From Kushneria pakistanensis (GTDB lineage Bacteria; Pseudomonadota; Gammaproteobacteria; Pseudomonadales; Halomonadaceae): a stretch of 64,000 nt of DNA. Each line of letters starts with the position of its first letter. The first letter of the stretch is position 1. The DNA lies in assembly GCF_014652795.1 (NCBI RefSeq), contig NZ_BMZM01000002.1:994025-1058024 (forward strand). The letters run 5' to 3'. The notes below the pieces were generated by a model. It was not told the origin of the DNA, ran no database searches, and saw only the letters and a list, made by a program, of their open reading frames with translations. The translations under genes and the position numbers were made by a program. This document shows, one piece after another, positions 8,338 to 17,881 of this stretch.

Positions 8338-9203
8338 TTGAGTTCATCCATGATGCGATGACGCTCCTGGTGGTAACGCTCCTCGTTCCAGCAATGGCGC
8401 CAGTAGGGCACGGCGTAAAGCTGACGTTTGGTCAGGCCGCGAATGCCCATCAGGTGCTCACGCAGGGAGAGCACCGCCGAGTTTTCACCGCCCACCCAGG
8501 CCGAGATGCTGCCGGAGTCGGGGAAGTCCATGGCGCGCACTGCATCGATCTGCAGTGTGGAAAGACACGACGGGATATCACCGCGATAGAGCCAGTGCAC
8601 GTCAACGCCCGGTGGATGGCGCAGTGTCTGGCGCTCGCTTTCGTGATCCACCTCGATCAGCACCACACCGCGGGCCTCATCACTCATCTCTTCAAGCAGG
8701 GCGCTGATGCCCGGCAGGGCCGTCATGTCACCGGCGATCAGCGACCAGTCGGCCGGTGGCAGCAGCGGATCAGGGCCGCCGGGGCCACTGACGCCGATCA
8801 TGTCGCCGGGCCGTGCGGCCAGCGCCCAGCGCGAGGCCGGGCCTTCATCGCCGTGGGCCACGAAATCCACGCTCAGCTCACGACGCTCGGTATCGAAATG
8901 GCGCACGCTGTAGGTGCGGGTAATCGGCTTCTCTTCCGCAGCCGGCCAGACCACGCCGGCCTCGGTCAGCTGCGGCAGCACTGGTGCACTCTGGTGATCC
9001 CGCGGCAGGAAGACCTTGATGTGTCCGCCGCCACGGTTGGCGGGAAAGCCTTCCAGCGCCTCACCGCCGAGTACGATACGGATCATGTGATCGGTGATGA
9101 CCTCGCGGCGCATCACTTTCAAAAGCATCGGGGGGCGTTTCTTGCCCTTCGGAGGCGGGGCGGCCTGAGCCGCCTGGTCGGTGATCATTTCGGCGACGCT
9201 CAT
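8334..9203 (-). CDS. Siderophore-interacting FAD-dependent ferric reductase (SIP/ViuB type)
   Basis: 289 residues. The FAD-binding beta barrel shows RTYSVRHFD (~95-103), the family flavin motif, and the C-terminal NAD(P)H-binding half starts at WSLIAGDMTALPGI. SIP/ViuB/YqjH proteins reduce Fe(III) in cytoplasmic ferric siderophores, classically catecholates and hydroxamates, releasing Fe(II). The gene overlaps entB upstream and entA downstream by 4 bp each, so it is an internal member of the ent operon. The N-terminus (residues 1-25) is a Pro/Lys-rich extension before the barrel. This reductase and the FhuF protein at 19.8 kb give the region two unrelated release enzymes. Confidence 0.9.
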   Translation of the reverse strand: MSVAEMITDQAAQAAPPPKGKKRPPMLLKVMRREVITDHMIRIVLGGEALEGFPANRGGGHIKVFLPRDHQSAPVLPQLTEAGVVWPAAEEKPITRTYSVRHFDTERRELSVDFVAHGDEGPASRWALAARPGDMIGVSGPGGPDPLLPPADWSLIAGDMTALPGISALLEEMSDEARGVVLIEVDHESERQTLRHPPGVDVHWLYRGDIPSCLSTLQIDAVRAMDFPDSGSISAWVGGENSAVLSLREHLMGIRGLTKRQLYAVPYWRHCWNEERYHQERHRIMDELK

Positions 9204-10096
9204 GCGCTGACTCCCTGACGGTTGAGCAGTGCGACCCAGTCAGTGATGGTGGGCGCTTCGACCAGATCCATGAAGCTGACATCAAAGCCTTCCCGACGCA
9301 GCTCCTCGACAAACGTCATCATGCGCATCGAATCCAGCCCGTAGAAGAGCAGGTTGTCATCGGCGGGGATTTCTTCGGCGCTGACGCCGGCAAGTGTGGC
9401 GACCCGCTCGGTCAGTGCGGCCTGCGTCATGGTGCCAGCGCCGCGCTGATCGTTTTGTGCGGACTCAAGCGCTTCAAGGGCACGGGCGCTGGTGGTGACC
9501 ACACCGCAGCGGCCGGCGACGTACTCAAGGGCCATGTCATGGCGCGCGCGCGAGAAATCCGCCACGCCATCGGTAAGCATGAAGCACTGCACATCCTGCA
9601 TGAAGCCTTCAAGGGCCGTTGCCATGCAGCCGATGTGGGCATACACCCCGCCAATGATCAGCTGATCGCGCCCCCAGCTGCGCATGCGCTCACGCAGGTC
9701 GCTGCGCTGAAAGGCGCTGTAGCGCCACTTGGTCAGCACCACATCACCGTCCTGTGGGGCCAGTTCATCCACGACCGGATACTGCTCGGGATGGCCCGGC
9801 AGGCCCGGTCCCCAGAAATCGTTGAGCAGGGCGCGGTCACTGTCGGGCTGATCGGTCGGTTGAGCGGTATAGACCACTGGCACGCCTGCGGCGCGAGCCG
9901 CCGCGATCAGGCCGGCCAGATGCGAGATCACCTCGGGGATGGGCGCAGCGCTCACGTCATATTTCGCCAGGAAATAGCGCTGCATGTCGTGAATCAACAG
10001 CACCGCACGGGCCGGGTCGACCTGCCATCCAACCCGGTTGTCGGGCAGCTCGGCAGCAGTGGGCAGTGAATAGCTCGCGATGGCGGGAATGGCCAT
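9200..10096 (-). CDS. entB: Isochorismatase with C-terminal aryl carrier domain (EntB)
   Basis: 298 residues in two parts. Residues 1-210 are an isochorismatase with the Asp of LIHDMQRYF, Lys in TKWRYSAF and Cys in AHIGCMATA. It cleaves isochorismate to 2,3-dihydro-2,3-dihydroxybenzoate and pyruvate. Residues ~220-298 are an aryl carrier domain with the phosphopantetheine site GLDSM, Ser256. EntE would load 2,3-dihydroxybenzoate there for transfer by a condensation enzyme. No condensation enzyme and no phosphopantetheinyl transferase is in the window. ATG 10096 has an AGGAGAGG ribosome site; the gene follows entE after 39 bp. Confidence 0.95.
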   Translation of the reverse strand: MAIPAIASYSLPTAAELPDNRVGWQVDPARAVLLIHDMQRYFLAKYDVSAAPIPEVISHLAGLIAAARAAGVPVVYTAQPTDQPDSDRALLNDFWGPGLPGHPEQYPVVDELAPQDGDVVLTKWRYSAFQRSDLRERMRSWGRDQLIIGGVYAHIGCMATALEGFMQDVQCFMLTDGVADFSRARHDMALEYVAGRCGVVTTSARALEALESAQNDQRGAGTMTQAALTERVATLAGVSAEEIPADDNLLFYGLDSMRMMTFVEELRREGFDVSFMDLVEAPTITDWVALLNRQGVSA

Positions 10097-10135
10097 GATA
10101 CCTCTCCTGTAATCTTTCAGCGCCGCGGGTAGCCG

Positions 10136-11842
10136 TTAGTCGCCCGCGGGTGCATCGGCGGCAAACCAGTGCGCCTTGAGCGTCTGGCGCAGCGCCTTCT
10201 TGCTGATCTTGCCTACCCCCGTCTGGGGGAAGGCTTCGAGAAACTCAAAGCGTTCGGGCACCTTGTAGTGGGCAAGGCCCCGATCGCGCAGGAAACGGGC
10301 CAGCACCATTGGCTTCGGCGCCTCCCCGCGGCAGACGACAAAGGCACAGACCCGCTCGCCCAGATAGGGGTCCGGCATGGCAACGACCGCCACGTCATGG
10401 ACGCTGTCATGGGCCAGCAGCTGGTTTTCGACCTCTTCGGCCGCCACCTTCTCGCCGCCGCGGTTGATCTGATCCTTGTCGCGGCCTTCGACAATCAGAT
10501 AGCCGTCAGGCGTCATCTGAACGCGATCGCCGGTGCGATAAAAGCCGTCACGCGTGAAGGCGCGCTGATTGTGGGCACCTTCCGGTTCCTCGCCTTCACT
10601 CGGCGCGACGAAATACCCCGGGATGGTATAGGGGCCGCGGGTGATCAGATGGCCCACGCCGCCCGGCGGGATCGGCTGATCGTCGTCATCCACTACCAGT
10701 ACCTCATCGAGGGCCGACATCGGCTGGCCCTGAGTGGTGTTGATCAGCTCGATGGGGTCATCAAGGCCGGTGTAGTTGACCAGCCCCTCGGCCATGCCAA
10801 ACACCTGCTGCAGCCGGCATCCCAGCGTCGGCGCCACGCGGCGCGCGGCCTCGCTGACCAGCTTTGCCCCGCCGACCTGCAGAATGTCGAGACTCGAAAG
10901 ATCTTCCTGCGTGTGAGCGGCGCTGTCGAGCCACAGCATCGCCAGCGGCGGCACCAGTGAGGTCATGGTGACCCGTTCGCGCGCGATCAGGGCAAAGCAT
11001 TCATCCGGGCTGGGCCGCGGTGCGATGACCAGCCGCCCACCGCCGAGCAGCACGCCGAGAAAGCCCGGCGAGCTCATGGGGAAATTGTGCGCAATCGGCA
11101 GCGCAATCAGATAGACCGTATCCGTTGTTACCGCACACGCACGATTGCTCTCGCGCAGGCTGTAGTGATAGTCGTCATGACGGCGCGGAATCAGCTTGGG
11201 AACGCCCGTGGTACCGCCGGAGAGCTGGAAAAAGGCCAGATCGTGGGCGCTCGGCACATCCTCGACGGGCGCGCCTTCGTACTCATAAAGGCCGTCAAAG
11301 GCGGTAAATTCCTCGGCCTCACCGCAGACAATGACCTGCTCAAGCGTCGGCACGGTCTCGCGCACCTCACGGGCCATGGCGCGATAGTCAAAGCCGCCGT
11401 CGCGATCGCAGATCAAAAGGGCACGTGCCGTGGCGGCGCGGCAGAAGTGCTCGACCTCAAAGCGGCGATGCGCCGGCAGGGCAAATATCGGCAGCGCGCC
11501 CAGGCGAAAGAGGGCAAAGCAGGCCACCACGAACTCATGGCGGTTGGGCAGTTGAAGGACGACCCGGTCGCCGCGTGTGATGCCTGAGCGACGCAGACCG
11601 CGGGCGAAGGCGTCCACGCGCTGATCCAGTACTTCGTAGCTCAGGCGCAGATCACCATCGACCAGCGCTTCGCGTGCGCCGTGCTCTCCGGCCAGACGGC
11701 GCAGCATGGCGCCGAAGGTTTCATCGAGCCAGCAGCCCTGCTCGCGATAATGGCGCTGGCGCTCCAGCGGGTAGTCCGGGCAGCGGGCAATGATCTCGTC
11801 AAGCGTGGCGCGCCGGCTCGGCGCAGGTGTTGGATTCGTCAT
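10136..11842 (-). CDS. entE: 2,3-dihydroxybenzoate-AMP ligase
   Basis: 568 residues, an ANL-superfamily adenylating enzyme. Visible motifs are the P-loop-like [13 protein letters not shown] (~209-221), YRTGDRVQM (~440) and the C-terminal lysine region [10 protein letters not shown]. The residues after the core [10 protein letters not shown] are those of stand-alone aryl-acid ligases. The enzyme activates 2,3-dihydroxybenzoate as the acyl adenylate and transfers it to the EntB carrier thiol. It starts 2 bp after the entC stop, so it is tightly coupled. Salicylate as substrate is unlikely because EntA and EntB are present. Confidence 0.94.
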   Translation of the reverse strand: MTNPTPAPSRRATLDEIIARCPDYPLERQRHYREQGCWLDETFGAMLRRLAGEHGAREALVDGDLRLSYEVLDQRVDAFARGLRRSGITRGDRVVLQLPNRHEFVVACFALFRLGALPIFALPAHRRFEVEHFCRAATARALLICDRDGGFDYRAMAREVRETVPTLEQVIVCGEAEEFTAFDGLYEYEGAPVEDVPSAHDLAFFQLSGGTTGVPKLIPRRHDDYHYSLRESNRACAVTTDTVYLIALPIAHNFPMSSPGFLGVLLGGGRLVIAPRPSPDECFALIARERVTMTSLVPPLAMLWLDSAAHTQEDLSSLDILQVGGAKLVSEAARRVAPTLGCRLQQVFGMAEGLVNYTGLDDPIELINTTQGQPMSALDEVLVVDDDDQPIPPGGVGHLITRGPYTIPGYFVAPSEGEEPEGAHNQRAFTRDGFYRTGDRVQMTPDGYLIVEGRDKDQINRGGEKVAAEEVENQLLAHDSVHDVAVVAMPDPYLGERVCAFVVCRGEAPKPMVLARFLRDRGLAHYKVPERFEFLEAFPQTGVGKISKKALRQTLKAHWFAADAPAGD

Positions 11843-11844
11843 GA

Positions 11845-13053
11845 TCAGGCAGTCGTGTTCGGTGTGTCGTCGTCGTAATCAAGGCCCATGGCATCCAGCA
11901 TGGTCCGCATCTTGGCCGCTGTTTCTTCCAGCTCGCTCTGAGGGCTGGAGCCAGGCACCACGCCGGCACCGGCAAACACGCGGACATGATCGGGGGCCAG
12001 TTCGGCGCAGCGGATGGCAATGGCCCACTCGCCGTCGCCTGCTTCGTCACACCAGCCGACCAGCCCGGTGAAATAGCCACGCTCGAAACCTTCCAGTGAT
12101 TTGATCGCCTGATGGGCATCCTGCCAGGGTGCCCCGCACACGGCCGGTGTGGGGTGAAGTGCGGCCGCCACACCGAGCGAGGTCAGGCTCGGATCAGCCA
12201 GTTCGCCTTCAAGGGTGGTGGAGAGATGCCACATGCGATCGGTGGCGATCACTTCCGGGCCTTCCGGGACATCCAGCGTGCGACACAGCGGGCGCAGGGC
12301 GGCCACAATCGCATCCACCACCAGCGCATGCTCGCGCAGGTCCTTGTCGGAGACGCGAAGCCCTGCGGCACGGCGCTGGTCTTCCTGCGGATCGCTGTGA
12401 CGCGGGATCGAACCGGCCAGCGGGTTGGCGATTACGCGGTTGCCTTCGCGGCGAATCAAAAGCTCGGGGCTGGCGCCGGTGAGGCTTTCATTCTCGCCGG
12501 TCGGCAACGCGAAGTTATACCCTTGCGGATTGATGCTCAAAAGGCGTTTCAACAGTGCTTGGGCATCGACCGGCGCCTGGGTGTGCACGCGCAGCGAGCG
12601 GGCCAGCACCACCTTGTTGAGCGCTGTGGTGTCGAAGAGCGTCAGGGCACTGTCCACGGCCTGACAGTAGTGCTCGGGCGCCGGCTCAGGAGTGATAGAC
12701 CGGGCCTGGGTCTCGAGCGGTGCACTGATCAGGCGCTGATCAAGCGTGCGGGCCGCGGCGCGCATCAGCTCGGCGGGCACAAAAAGACGTGCGCTGTCAG
12801 CGTGATCAAACGGGATCAGGCCCATGATGACAGGATCAGCGTGTCCCTGTGCCCGGGCGGTATCGAACAGGTCGCGGGCAGCGTCATCCAGCGTCTGGGG
12901 CCGGGCATCCGGCGTCTGACACTGATGGGCAATGCCGCGCCCGAGCAGGGTCGTGACCGGTGAAGAGAAAAAGGCATCATTCGGCTTGAGGCCCTCAAGC
13001 AGCCCCCAGGGGGCCTGGGCAAACGATAACCGGGAAGGGAAAGGCTGATTCAC
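11845..13053 (-). CDS. entC: Isochorismate synthase
   Basis: 402 residues from a GTG start. The chorismate-binding core shows [24 protein letters not shown] and [10 protein letters not shown], then [11 protein letters not shown] and [10 protein letters not shown], all typical of EntC/DhbC/MenF-type synthases. It converts chorismate to isochorismate as the first step to 2,3-dihydroxybenzoate. The frame is open to a TTG at 13068, but that codon overlaps the ribosome site; AGGAG lies six bases before GTG 13053, which is preferred. It is first in the leftward ent operon, under the shared Fur-like site at 13.15 kb. Confidence 0.93.
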   Translation of the reverse strand: MNQPFPSRLSFAQAPWGLLEGLKPNDAFFSSPVTTLLGRGIAHQCQTPDARPQTLDDAARDLFDTARAQGHADPVIMGLIPFDHADSARLFVPAELMRAAARTLDQRLISAPLETQARSITPEPAPEHYCQAVDSALTLFDTTALNKVVLARSLRVHTQAPVDAQALLKRLLSINPQGYNFALPTGENESLTGASPELLIRREGNRVIANPLAGSIPRHSDPQEDQRRAAGLRVSDKDLREHALVVDAIVAALRPLCRTLDVPEGPEVIATDRMWHLSTTLEGELADPSLTSLGVAAALHPTPAVCGAPWQDAHQAIKSLEGFERGYFTGLVGWCDEAGDGEWAIAIRCAELAPDHVRVFAGAGVVPGSSPQSELEETAAKMRTMLDAMGLDYDDDTPNTTA

Positions 13054-13143
13054 GTTGGCTCCTGACAAGTCGCGTTGTCAGTGGACGGACGGGCACCGGA
13101 CGATGTCATTCGGTGCAGTAACAGAGCGCCACTCTAGCCCAAA

Positions 13144-13166
13144 TGAGAAACATTATCAAAATCATT
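13144..13166. promoter_or_regulatory. Fur-like box between the divergent ent and iuc operons
   Basis: TGAGAAACATTATCA at 13144-13158 fits the 7-1-7 Fur inverted repeat TGATAATnATTATCA at 12 of 15 positions. An overlapping ATTATCAAAATCATT extends it to 13166. It lies 90 bp from the entC start and about 125 bp from the iucA start, so one site could repress both operons. Call based on consensus only. Confidence 0.72.
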
Positions 13167-13289
13167 TGTGTTGGGAAATGAAGGTCGCCGGATGGCCTGA
13201 TGAGCCCGGCGCAGGCGCCTGCGGGATCGGCTATGCTTGCCTCCACGCCAGAACATGCCGGTCAACGCCGCCCATTACAGGAGTGCTCG

Positions 13290-15068
13290 ATGCAGGACCT
13301 TCCTCGTCACCCGATGTCTGCCACCCATACCGAGTGGGCCGACCGGCTGGCGGCCACCAGCTTCTTCAACGCCCTGCTGCGTGAGACTGCCCACTGGTGG
13401 CTGGAACGCCAGGATAATGAAGAGATCGCCGTGATTCCCCTGACGCGCGCGGGTGACGCCTGCCTGCGCGTTCACCTGCAGCATCGAAGCTGCTCGGGAC
13501 GCTGCCGGATTGTTCTGCCCCTGGTGCAGGCCACAGGAGAGAATCTCCAGGTTGTGTCCTTTGAACAGGCCGTTGAAGCCCTGCTGAAAAGTCCGTGGCT
13601 GTGCGAGCATCCGCTGGTGGGCCGGCTTGATGACGCGCGCCGGGAGACGTTTTTGAAAAGCGTCATGGGCAGTCGCGACACCATCGCCTCGGCGCTTGCC
13701 GGTCGTGATGACCTGGATCATCTCGGCCAGGGGCCGCTCGGGTTTCTCGACGCCGAGCAGGGGCTTCTGGTCGGTCACGACTTTCATCCGGCCCCCAAGT
13801 CACAGGCCCCCTTTGATGCCGAGCAGGCGCGGGACTATACCCCCGAGCATCGGGCGGGCTTCTCATTGATCTGGTGGGGCGTGTCACCGGCGCGCGCGGC
13901 AGGCGATTCAAGCCGCGAGCTGCCCGCCGCGGCGCTGATGCATGATCTGCTGCCCGAGGCGCTGGCCGAGCGGCTGCCGGTGGGGTTCAGTGCGCTGCCC
14001 ATGCACCCTTGGCAGGCGCGCTTCCTGCAGAAAAGAGACGATATCGCCGCGCTGATCGAGGCCGGTGAGCTGATCGTGCTGGGTGAGGAGAGCAATGATG
14101 CCAACACCGCACGGCGCTGGTATCCCACCTCCTCGCATCGCTCGCTGTACAGCCCGCAGGCAGACTGGATGGTCAAGGGGTCGCTCTCGGCGCGGCTGAC
14201 CAACTCCCTGCGCGTACTGCACGGTAATGAAGTGATGCGCGGGCTGCGCCTGGACCGCTGGTGGCCGCAGGTAAGCCCTGACATTCGCTCGCATTTTCAC
14301 CTGATGCAGGAGCCGGCCTGGCTGGGCTGGAAAAATGATGAAGGCGAGATCGACGAGGCGAGTCTGGCGCTGCTGCGTGAAAACCGCATCAAGGGGCCTG
14401 ATGCATCGAGCGTGGTGCTCGCCACGCTCACCCAGCCATTGGGTGAGGCGGGCCAGACGCTGGTGGCCAATGGCGCAAGGCGTCTGGCAGCGCTTGAGGG
14501 CACGAGTGAGCGTGAGGCGGCGCTTGTATGGTTCGATGCCTTCTGTGAGCGCGTGCTGTCACCGCTGATTCGACTGGTGGTCGAGGAGGGCATCGTACTG
14601 CTGGCCCATCAGCAGAACATCGTGGTGCGCCTTGAGGGTGAGCGCCCGACAGGGGTGGACTATCGCGACTGTCAGGGCAGTGGGGTGACGGATCATTTTC
14701 TGGCCCGACACCCGGGAGACCCCGTCAGTCAGGATCACCGCATCAGCGCAGGGATGCTCACGCGCTATTTCCCCTACTATGTCATCATCAATTCGACTCT
14801 GGCGGTTACGGCGGCACTGGCCGAGGCAGGGCTGGTCGATGAGCGCACGCTGGTAGCGCGTCTTCGCGAGCAGCTGGAGAGGCTGCGTCAGCGCTGCCAG
14901 GACGGTGATACCACCCTGCTGGATCATCTGCTGACGTCACCCACCCTTGAGGTCAAGGGTAACTTCTTCTGCTATCTGGCCGGTATCAACGAATCCACCC
15001 TGGATGACCCGTCGATCATCTATCTGGACATGCCCAATCCACTGCTCACCGAGACCCCGGCGTCCTGA
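13290..15068 (+). CDS. IucA/IucC family siderophore synthetase (IucA position)
   Basis: 592 residues, an NRPS-independent siderophore (NIS) synthetase that joins citrate or a citrate monoamide to an amine through an acyl adenylate. Seen motifs: MHPWQ (~233), PTSSHRSLYSP (~281), KGSLSARLTNSLR (~297), LAHQQNIVVRLEG and YRDCQGSG. ATG 13290 has AGGAG eight bases upstream; an in-frame start at 13200 is possible but lacks this. It is first in an operon with the E. coli aerobactin order iucA-iucB-iucC-iucD. The PTSSHRSLYSP block differs from the TSSYRG form of the second synthetase here, fitting different substrates. Exact type (A, B or C) not assigned. Confidence 0.9.
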   Translation: MQDLPRHPMSATHTEWADRLAATSFFNALLRETAHWWLERQDNEEIAVIPLTRAGDACLRVHLQHRSCSGRCRIVLPLVQATGENLQVVSFEQAVEALLKSPWLCEHPLVGRLDDARRETFLKSVMGSRDTIASALAGRDDLDHLGQGPLGFLDAEQGLLVGHDFHPAPKSQAPFDAEQARDYTPEHRAGFSLIWWGVSPARAAGDSSRELPAAALMHDLLPEALAERLPVGFSALPMHPWQARFLQKRDDIAALIEAGELIVLGEESNDANTARRWYPTSSHRSLYSPQADWMVKGSLSARLTNSLRVLHGNEVMRGLRLDRWWPQVSPDIRSHFHLMQEPAWLGWKNDEGEIDEASLALLRENRIKGPDASSVVLATLTQPLGEAGQTLVANGARRLAALEGTSEREAALVWFDAFCERVLSPLIRLVVEEGIVLLAHQQNIVVRLEGERPTGVDYRDCQGSGVTDHFLARHPGDPVSQDHRISAGMLTRYFPYYVIINSTLAVTAALAEAGLVDERTLVARLREQLERLRQRCQDGDTTLLDHLLTSPTLEVKGNFFCYLAGINESTLDDPSIIYLDMPNPLLTETPAS

Positions 15069-15071
15069 ACC

Positions 15072-15953
15072 ATGACTCTGACATCGCGAGAAAACACCAT
15101 GTCCAGCCGTGACGATCTGTCTGTCAGCGAGACCCTGCCGGCCTCGCCGGAGCGCTCGCTTCTGGAAGCCATTGATCATCATTTCGCCACCCGCCCGGCG
15201 TGTCGTCTGCTGATGCTTGATGATGCCTGGCGTGCCGACCCGTACTGGTATCCGCTGTGTCAGGCGCTGGGCGCACCGCGGGTGCTGCGCGAAAGCTTTT
15301 ATCAGCGCCCCTGGCAGTGGCTTCAATCCGACTATGCTGCCCAGCCCTTCGAGATCGAACGCGGGCTGCCAAAGCGGCCGACCAAACCGCGCGGCGTGGT
15401 GTATGAGCGCCTCGATCCACGGCTGGGACAGCGCCTGACCCTTCGCGTGTGTGAGCATGAGCGCGATTTCGAGCGTCTTTACACGTGGATGCATCATGAA
15501 CGGGTGGCCCGTTTCTGGCAGCAGAACAAGTCGCGAGCGGAGCTTGGCGACTGGCTCGCAGAGCGTCTGGCCGAGCCCCATCGACTGTCGCTGATCGGCG
15601 AGTTTGATGGCGAGGCGTTTGGCTATTTCGAGCTCTATTGGACGCCCGAGGACGTGCTGGGCGACTACTACGACTGGCAGGCCTTTGATCGCGGGCTGCA
15701 TGTGCTGGTCGGTGAAGAAAATTTTCGCGGTGCACGGTTCGTGGATGCCTGGCTGACCGGGCTTGAGCACTACGCCTACCTGAGCGAGCCGCGCACCGAG
15801 CGTGTCGTGCTGGAACCCGATGCCGGCAATGAGCGCATTTTTCGCCATCTTGAGCGGCTGGGGCTTTTCAGTAAGGGCGAGTTTGACCTGCCTGACAAGC
15901 GCGCCATGCTGGTCATGGGGTGGCGTCATCACTTCTTTGGACAGGTGATGTAA
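15072..15953 (+). CDS. iucB: IucB-like siderophore N-acyltransferase (GNAT)
   Basis: 293 residues. The C-terminal half (~120-290) is a GNAT domain of the IucB/RhbD/MbtK type with HHERVARFWQQ, GEFDGEAFGYFELYW and the late motif TERVVLEPDAGNERIFRHLERLGF-like block (written here with its last residue as LF). Family members acetylate N6-hydroxylysine or a similar hydroxylated diamine using acyl-CoA, forming the hydroxamate. It sits between two NIS synthetases and 3 bp after the first one. ATG 15099 is an alternative start; neither has a strong ribosome site, so coupling to the upstream gene is likely. The acyl chain length cannot be read from the sequence. Confidence 0.88.
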   Translation: MTLTSRENTMSSRDDLSVSETLPASPERSLLEAIDHHFATRPACRLLMLDDAWRADPYWYPLCQALGAPRVLRESFYQRPWQWLQSDYAAQPFEIERGLPKRPTKPRGVVYERLDPRLGQRLTLRVCEHERDFERLYTWMHHERVARFWQQNKSRAELGDWLAERLAEPHRLSLIGEFDGEAFGYFELYWTPEDVLGDYYDWQAFDRGLHVLVGEENFRGARFVDAWLTGLEHYAYLSEPRTERVVLEPDAGNERIFRHLERLGLFSKGEFDLPDKRAMLVMGWRHHFFGQVM

Positions 15954-17872
15954 TGGCGTCGGAAGCCTTTCGATCAACCGCGTCGATACTGCCGACGACC
16001 CTGGCCGCCATCGACCCTGAAGAGGCCATCCGTCGGCACTGGGCGCGCGCCAATCGCGCGCTGGTAGCCAAGATGATCAGCGAGCTTTCCTGGGAGCAGG
16101 TGCTGTTGCCGGAAAGCAAGGGCGAGGGCTGGCAGCTCGAGATTGCGGCGGTCTGCGATGATGATCGGAGCACCTCGGCCGAGAGCCGGGCCTGCGGACG
16201 CTGGTACTTTCAGGCGGCCGTCAACCTGTGGGGGCAGCTGCTGATCGATGTCGAGAGCCTGCGCGGTCCGGAAAATGCAGGCGGGTCACCGGAGGCTGCC
16301 GAGTTTCTGCTGGCGCTGGCCCCCGGCATGGGCATGAACGATGCCCAGCTCGCCGAGCATCTGGAGGATCTTTTCAACACCCTGCGCGGCGACTGCTATC
16401 TGATCGAGGTGCATCAGCGCCTGAGTGCCGATGAGGCGATCCGGCTTGCCGAGCCCCAGCGGCAGGCCGTACTGGATGGGCACCCGAAGTTCTTGTTCAA
16501 CAAGGGACGGCGCGGCTGGGGCATGCAGTCGCTGGAACGCTACGCCCCGGAATATGCCCGTCCGTTTCAGATCGAGTGGCTGATGGTGCGCCGCGCACGG
16601 CTCAAAAGCAGCCGCATGGCCATTGATGATGACGTCCTGCTCGACAGTGTGCTGGATCTCGACGAGAAGCGTGCCCTGCTGGCGGCACGTGATGGCAAGT
16701 GTGCGGTGCTGGGGGAGAGGGCCGAGGCGTATGCCCTGATGCCGGTCCATCCCTGGCAGTGGGCGCGCATGCTTTCCATGCTGCACGTGGGTGATATCGG
16801 CCGCGGTGACATGGCCTGGCTGGGCGCCTTTGGTGATCACTTCGTGGCACAGCAGTCCCTGCGCACGCTGACCAACGCCAGCCGAGCGGGGCGCTTTGAT
16901 CTCAAGCTGCCGATTACCATCATGAATACCTCGAGCTATCGCGGCATTCCGGGGCAGTACATGCTGGCAGGGCCCGCCGCTTCACACTGGCTTCAGGCGC
17001 GTGCAAACGATGATGAAGAACTGCAGCGCGCCGGGCTCGAGATTCTGGCCGAGCCGGCGTCTGCCGTGGTCGAACATGATCAGTATGGTCGCCTGGATGA
17101 GGCGCCATATCGCTTTCGTGAACTCTGCGGGGTGATCTGGCGTGAAGGACTGGCCCCGGGGGTGGAAGAGGGCGAGCATCCGCTTTTGATGTCGGAGCTG
17201 ATGCAGTGCGACGCCACCGGTCGCGCCTGGCTTGCCGCCTATATCGAGGCCTCCGGCATCGATGCCGAGCAGTGGCTGTTGCGCATGTTCAAGGCCACGC
17301 TGATCCCGATGTATCACCTGCTGTGCCGGTTCGGGGTCATCATCATTGCCCACGGGCAGAACCTGACCCTGATCCTGCGCAATGGCATGCCGCATCGGCT
17401 GGCGCTCAAGGATTTTCAGGGTGATCTGCGCCTGGTCGACGAGGACTTTCCCGAGGCGCATGATCTGCCGCGCGAGCTGGTCGAGGTGACCGTGCGCCTG
17501 GGGCCGGAAAAGCTGATCCATGATCTCCAGACCGGCCATTTCGTGACGCTTTTGCGTTTCGTGGCGCCGCTGGCCGAACAGGTCGGCGTCAGTGAAACGC
17601 GCTTTTACCAGCTCTGTGCCCGTGCGCTGGGAGACTATATGGCGCGCAACAGTGCGCTTGAGTCCCGCTTTGACCTGTTCAGTCTGTTCAAGCCTCGCAT
17701 CCTGCGCCTGGGGCTTAATCGCTCGAAGTTTCTGCACGCCAATGACCATTCGGCGGCGCGCATGCTGCCGGACATGGATCACTTGATCGACAACCCGCTC
17801 TATCACTGCCTGAGTGATGGTGATCCGCTGCGCCGACATGGCGAGGCGGCACTGACACGTCAGGGCGCGTAA
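15953..17872 (+). CDS. iucC: IucC-like NIS siderophore synthetase
   Basis: 639 residues, second NIS synthetase. Motifs: MPVHPWQWARML (~264), RTLTNASRAGRFDLKLP (~302), MNTSSYRGIPGQYM (~325), IIIAHGQNLTLILRNG and LKDFQGDLRL (~490). These match the IucC/AlcC/RhbF/DesD branch, which usually completes the molecule by a second amide bond. The start ATG overlaps the previous stop (TAATG), so it is translationally coupled. A start at 15920 would overlap the acyltransferase by 34 bases and is not preferred. A long open frame on the other strand across this gene and iucD is a shadow. Confidence 0.92.
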   Translation: MASEAFRSTASILPTTLAAIDPEEAIRRHWARANRALVAKMISELSWEQVLLPESKGEGWQLEIAAVCDDDRSTSAESRACGRWYFQAAVNLWGQLLIDVESLRGPENAGGSPEAAEFLLALAPGMGMNDAQLAEHLEDLFNTLRGDCYLIEVHQRLSADEAIRLAEPQRQAVLDGHPKFLFNKGRRGWGMQSLERYAPEYARPFQIEWLMVRRARLKSSRMAIDDDVLLDSVLDLDEKRALLAARDGKCAVLGERAEAYALMPVHPWQWARMLSMLHVGDIGRGDMAWLGAFGDHFVAQQSLRTLTNASRAGRFDLKLPITIMNTSSYRGIPGQYMLAGPAASHWLQARANDDEELQRAGLEILAEPASAVVEHDQYGRLDEAPYRFRELCGVIWREGLAPGVEEGEHPLLMSELMQCDATGRAWLAAYIEASGIDAEQWLLRMFKATLIPMYHLLCRFGVIIIAHGQNLTLILRNGMPHRLALKDFQGDLRLVDEDFPEAHDLPRELVEVTVRLGPEKLIHDLQTGHFVTLLRFVAPLAEQVGVSETRFYQLCARALGDYMARNSALESRFDLFSLFKPRILRLGLNRSKFLHANDHSAARMLPDMDHLIDNPLYHCLSDGDPLRRHGEAALTRQGA

Positions 17873-17881
17873 CCATTTGAG

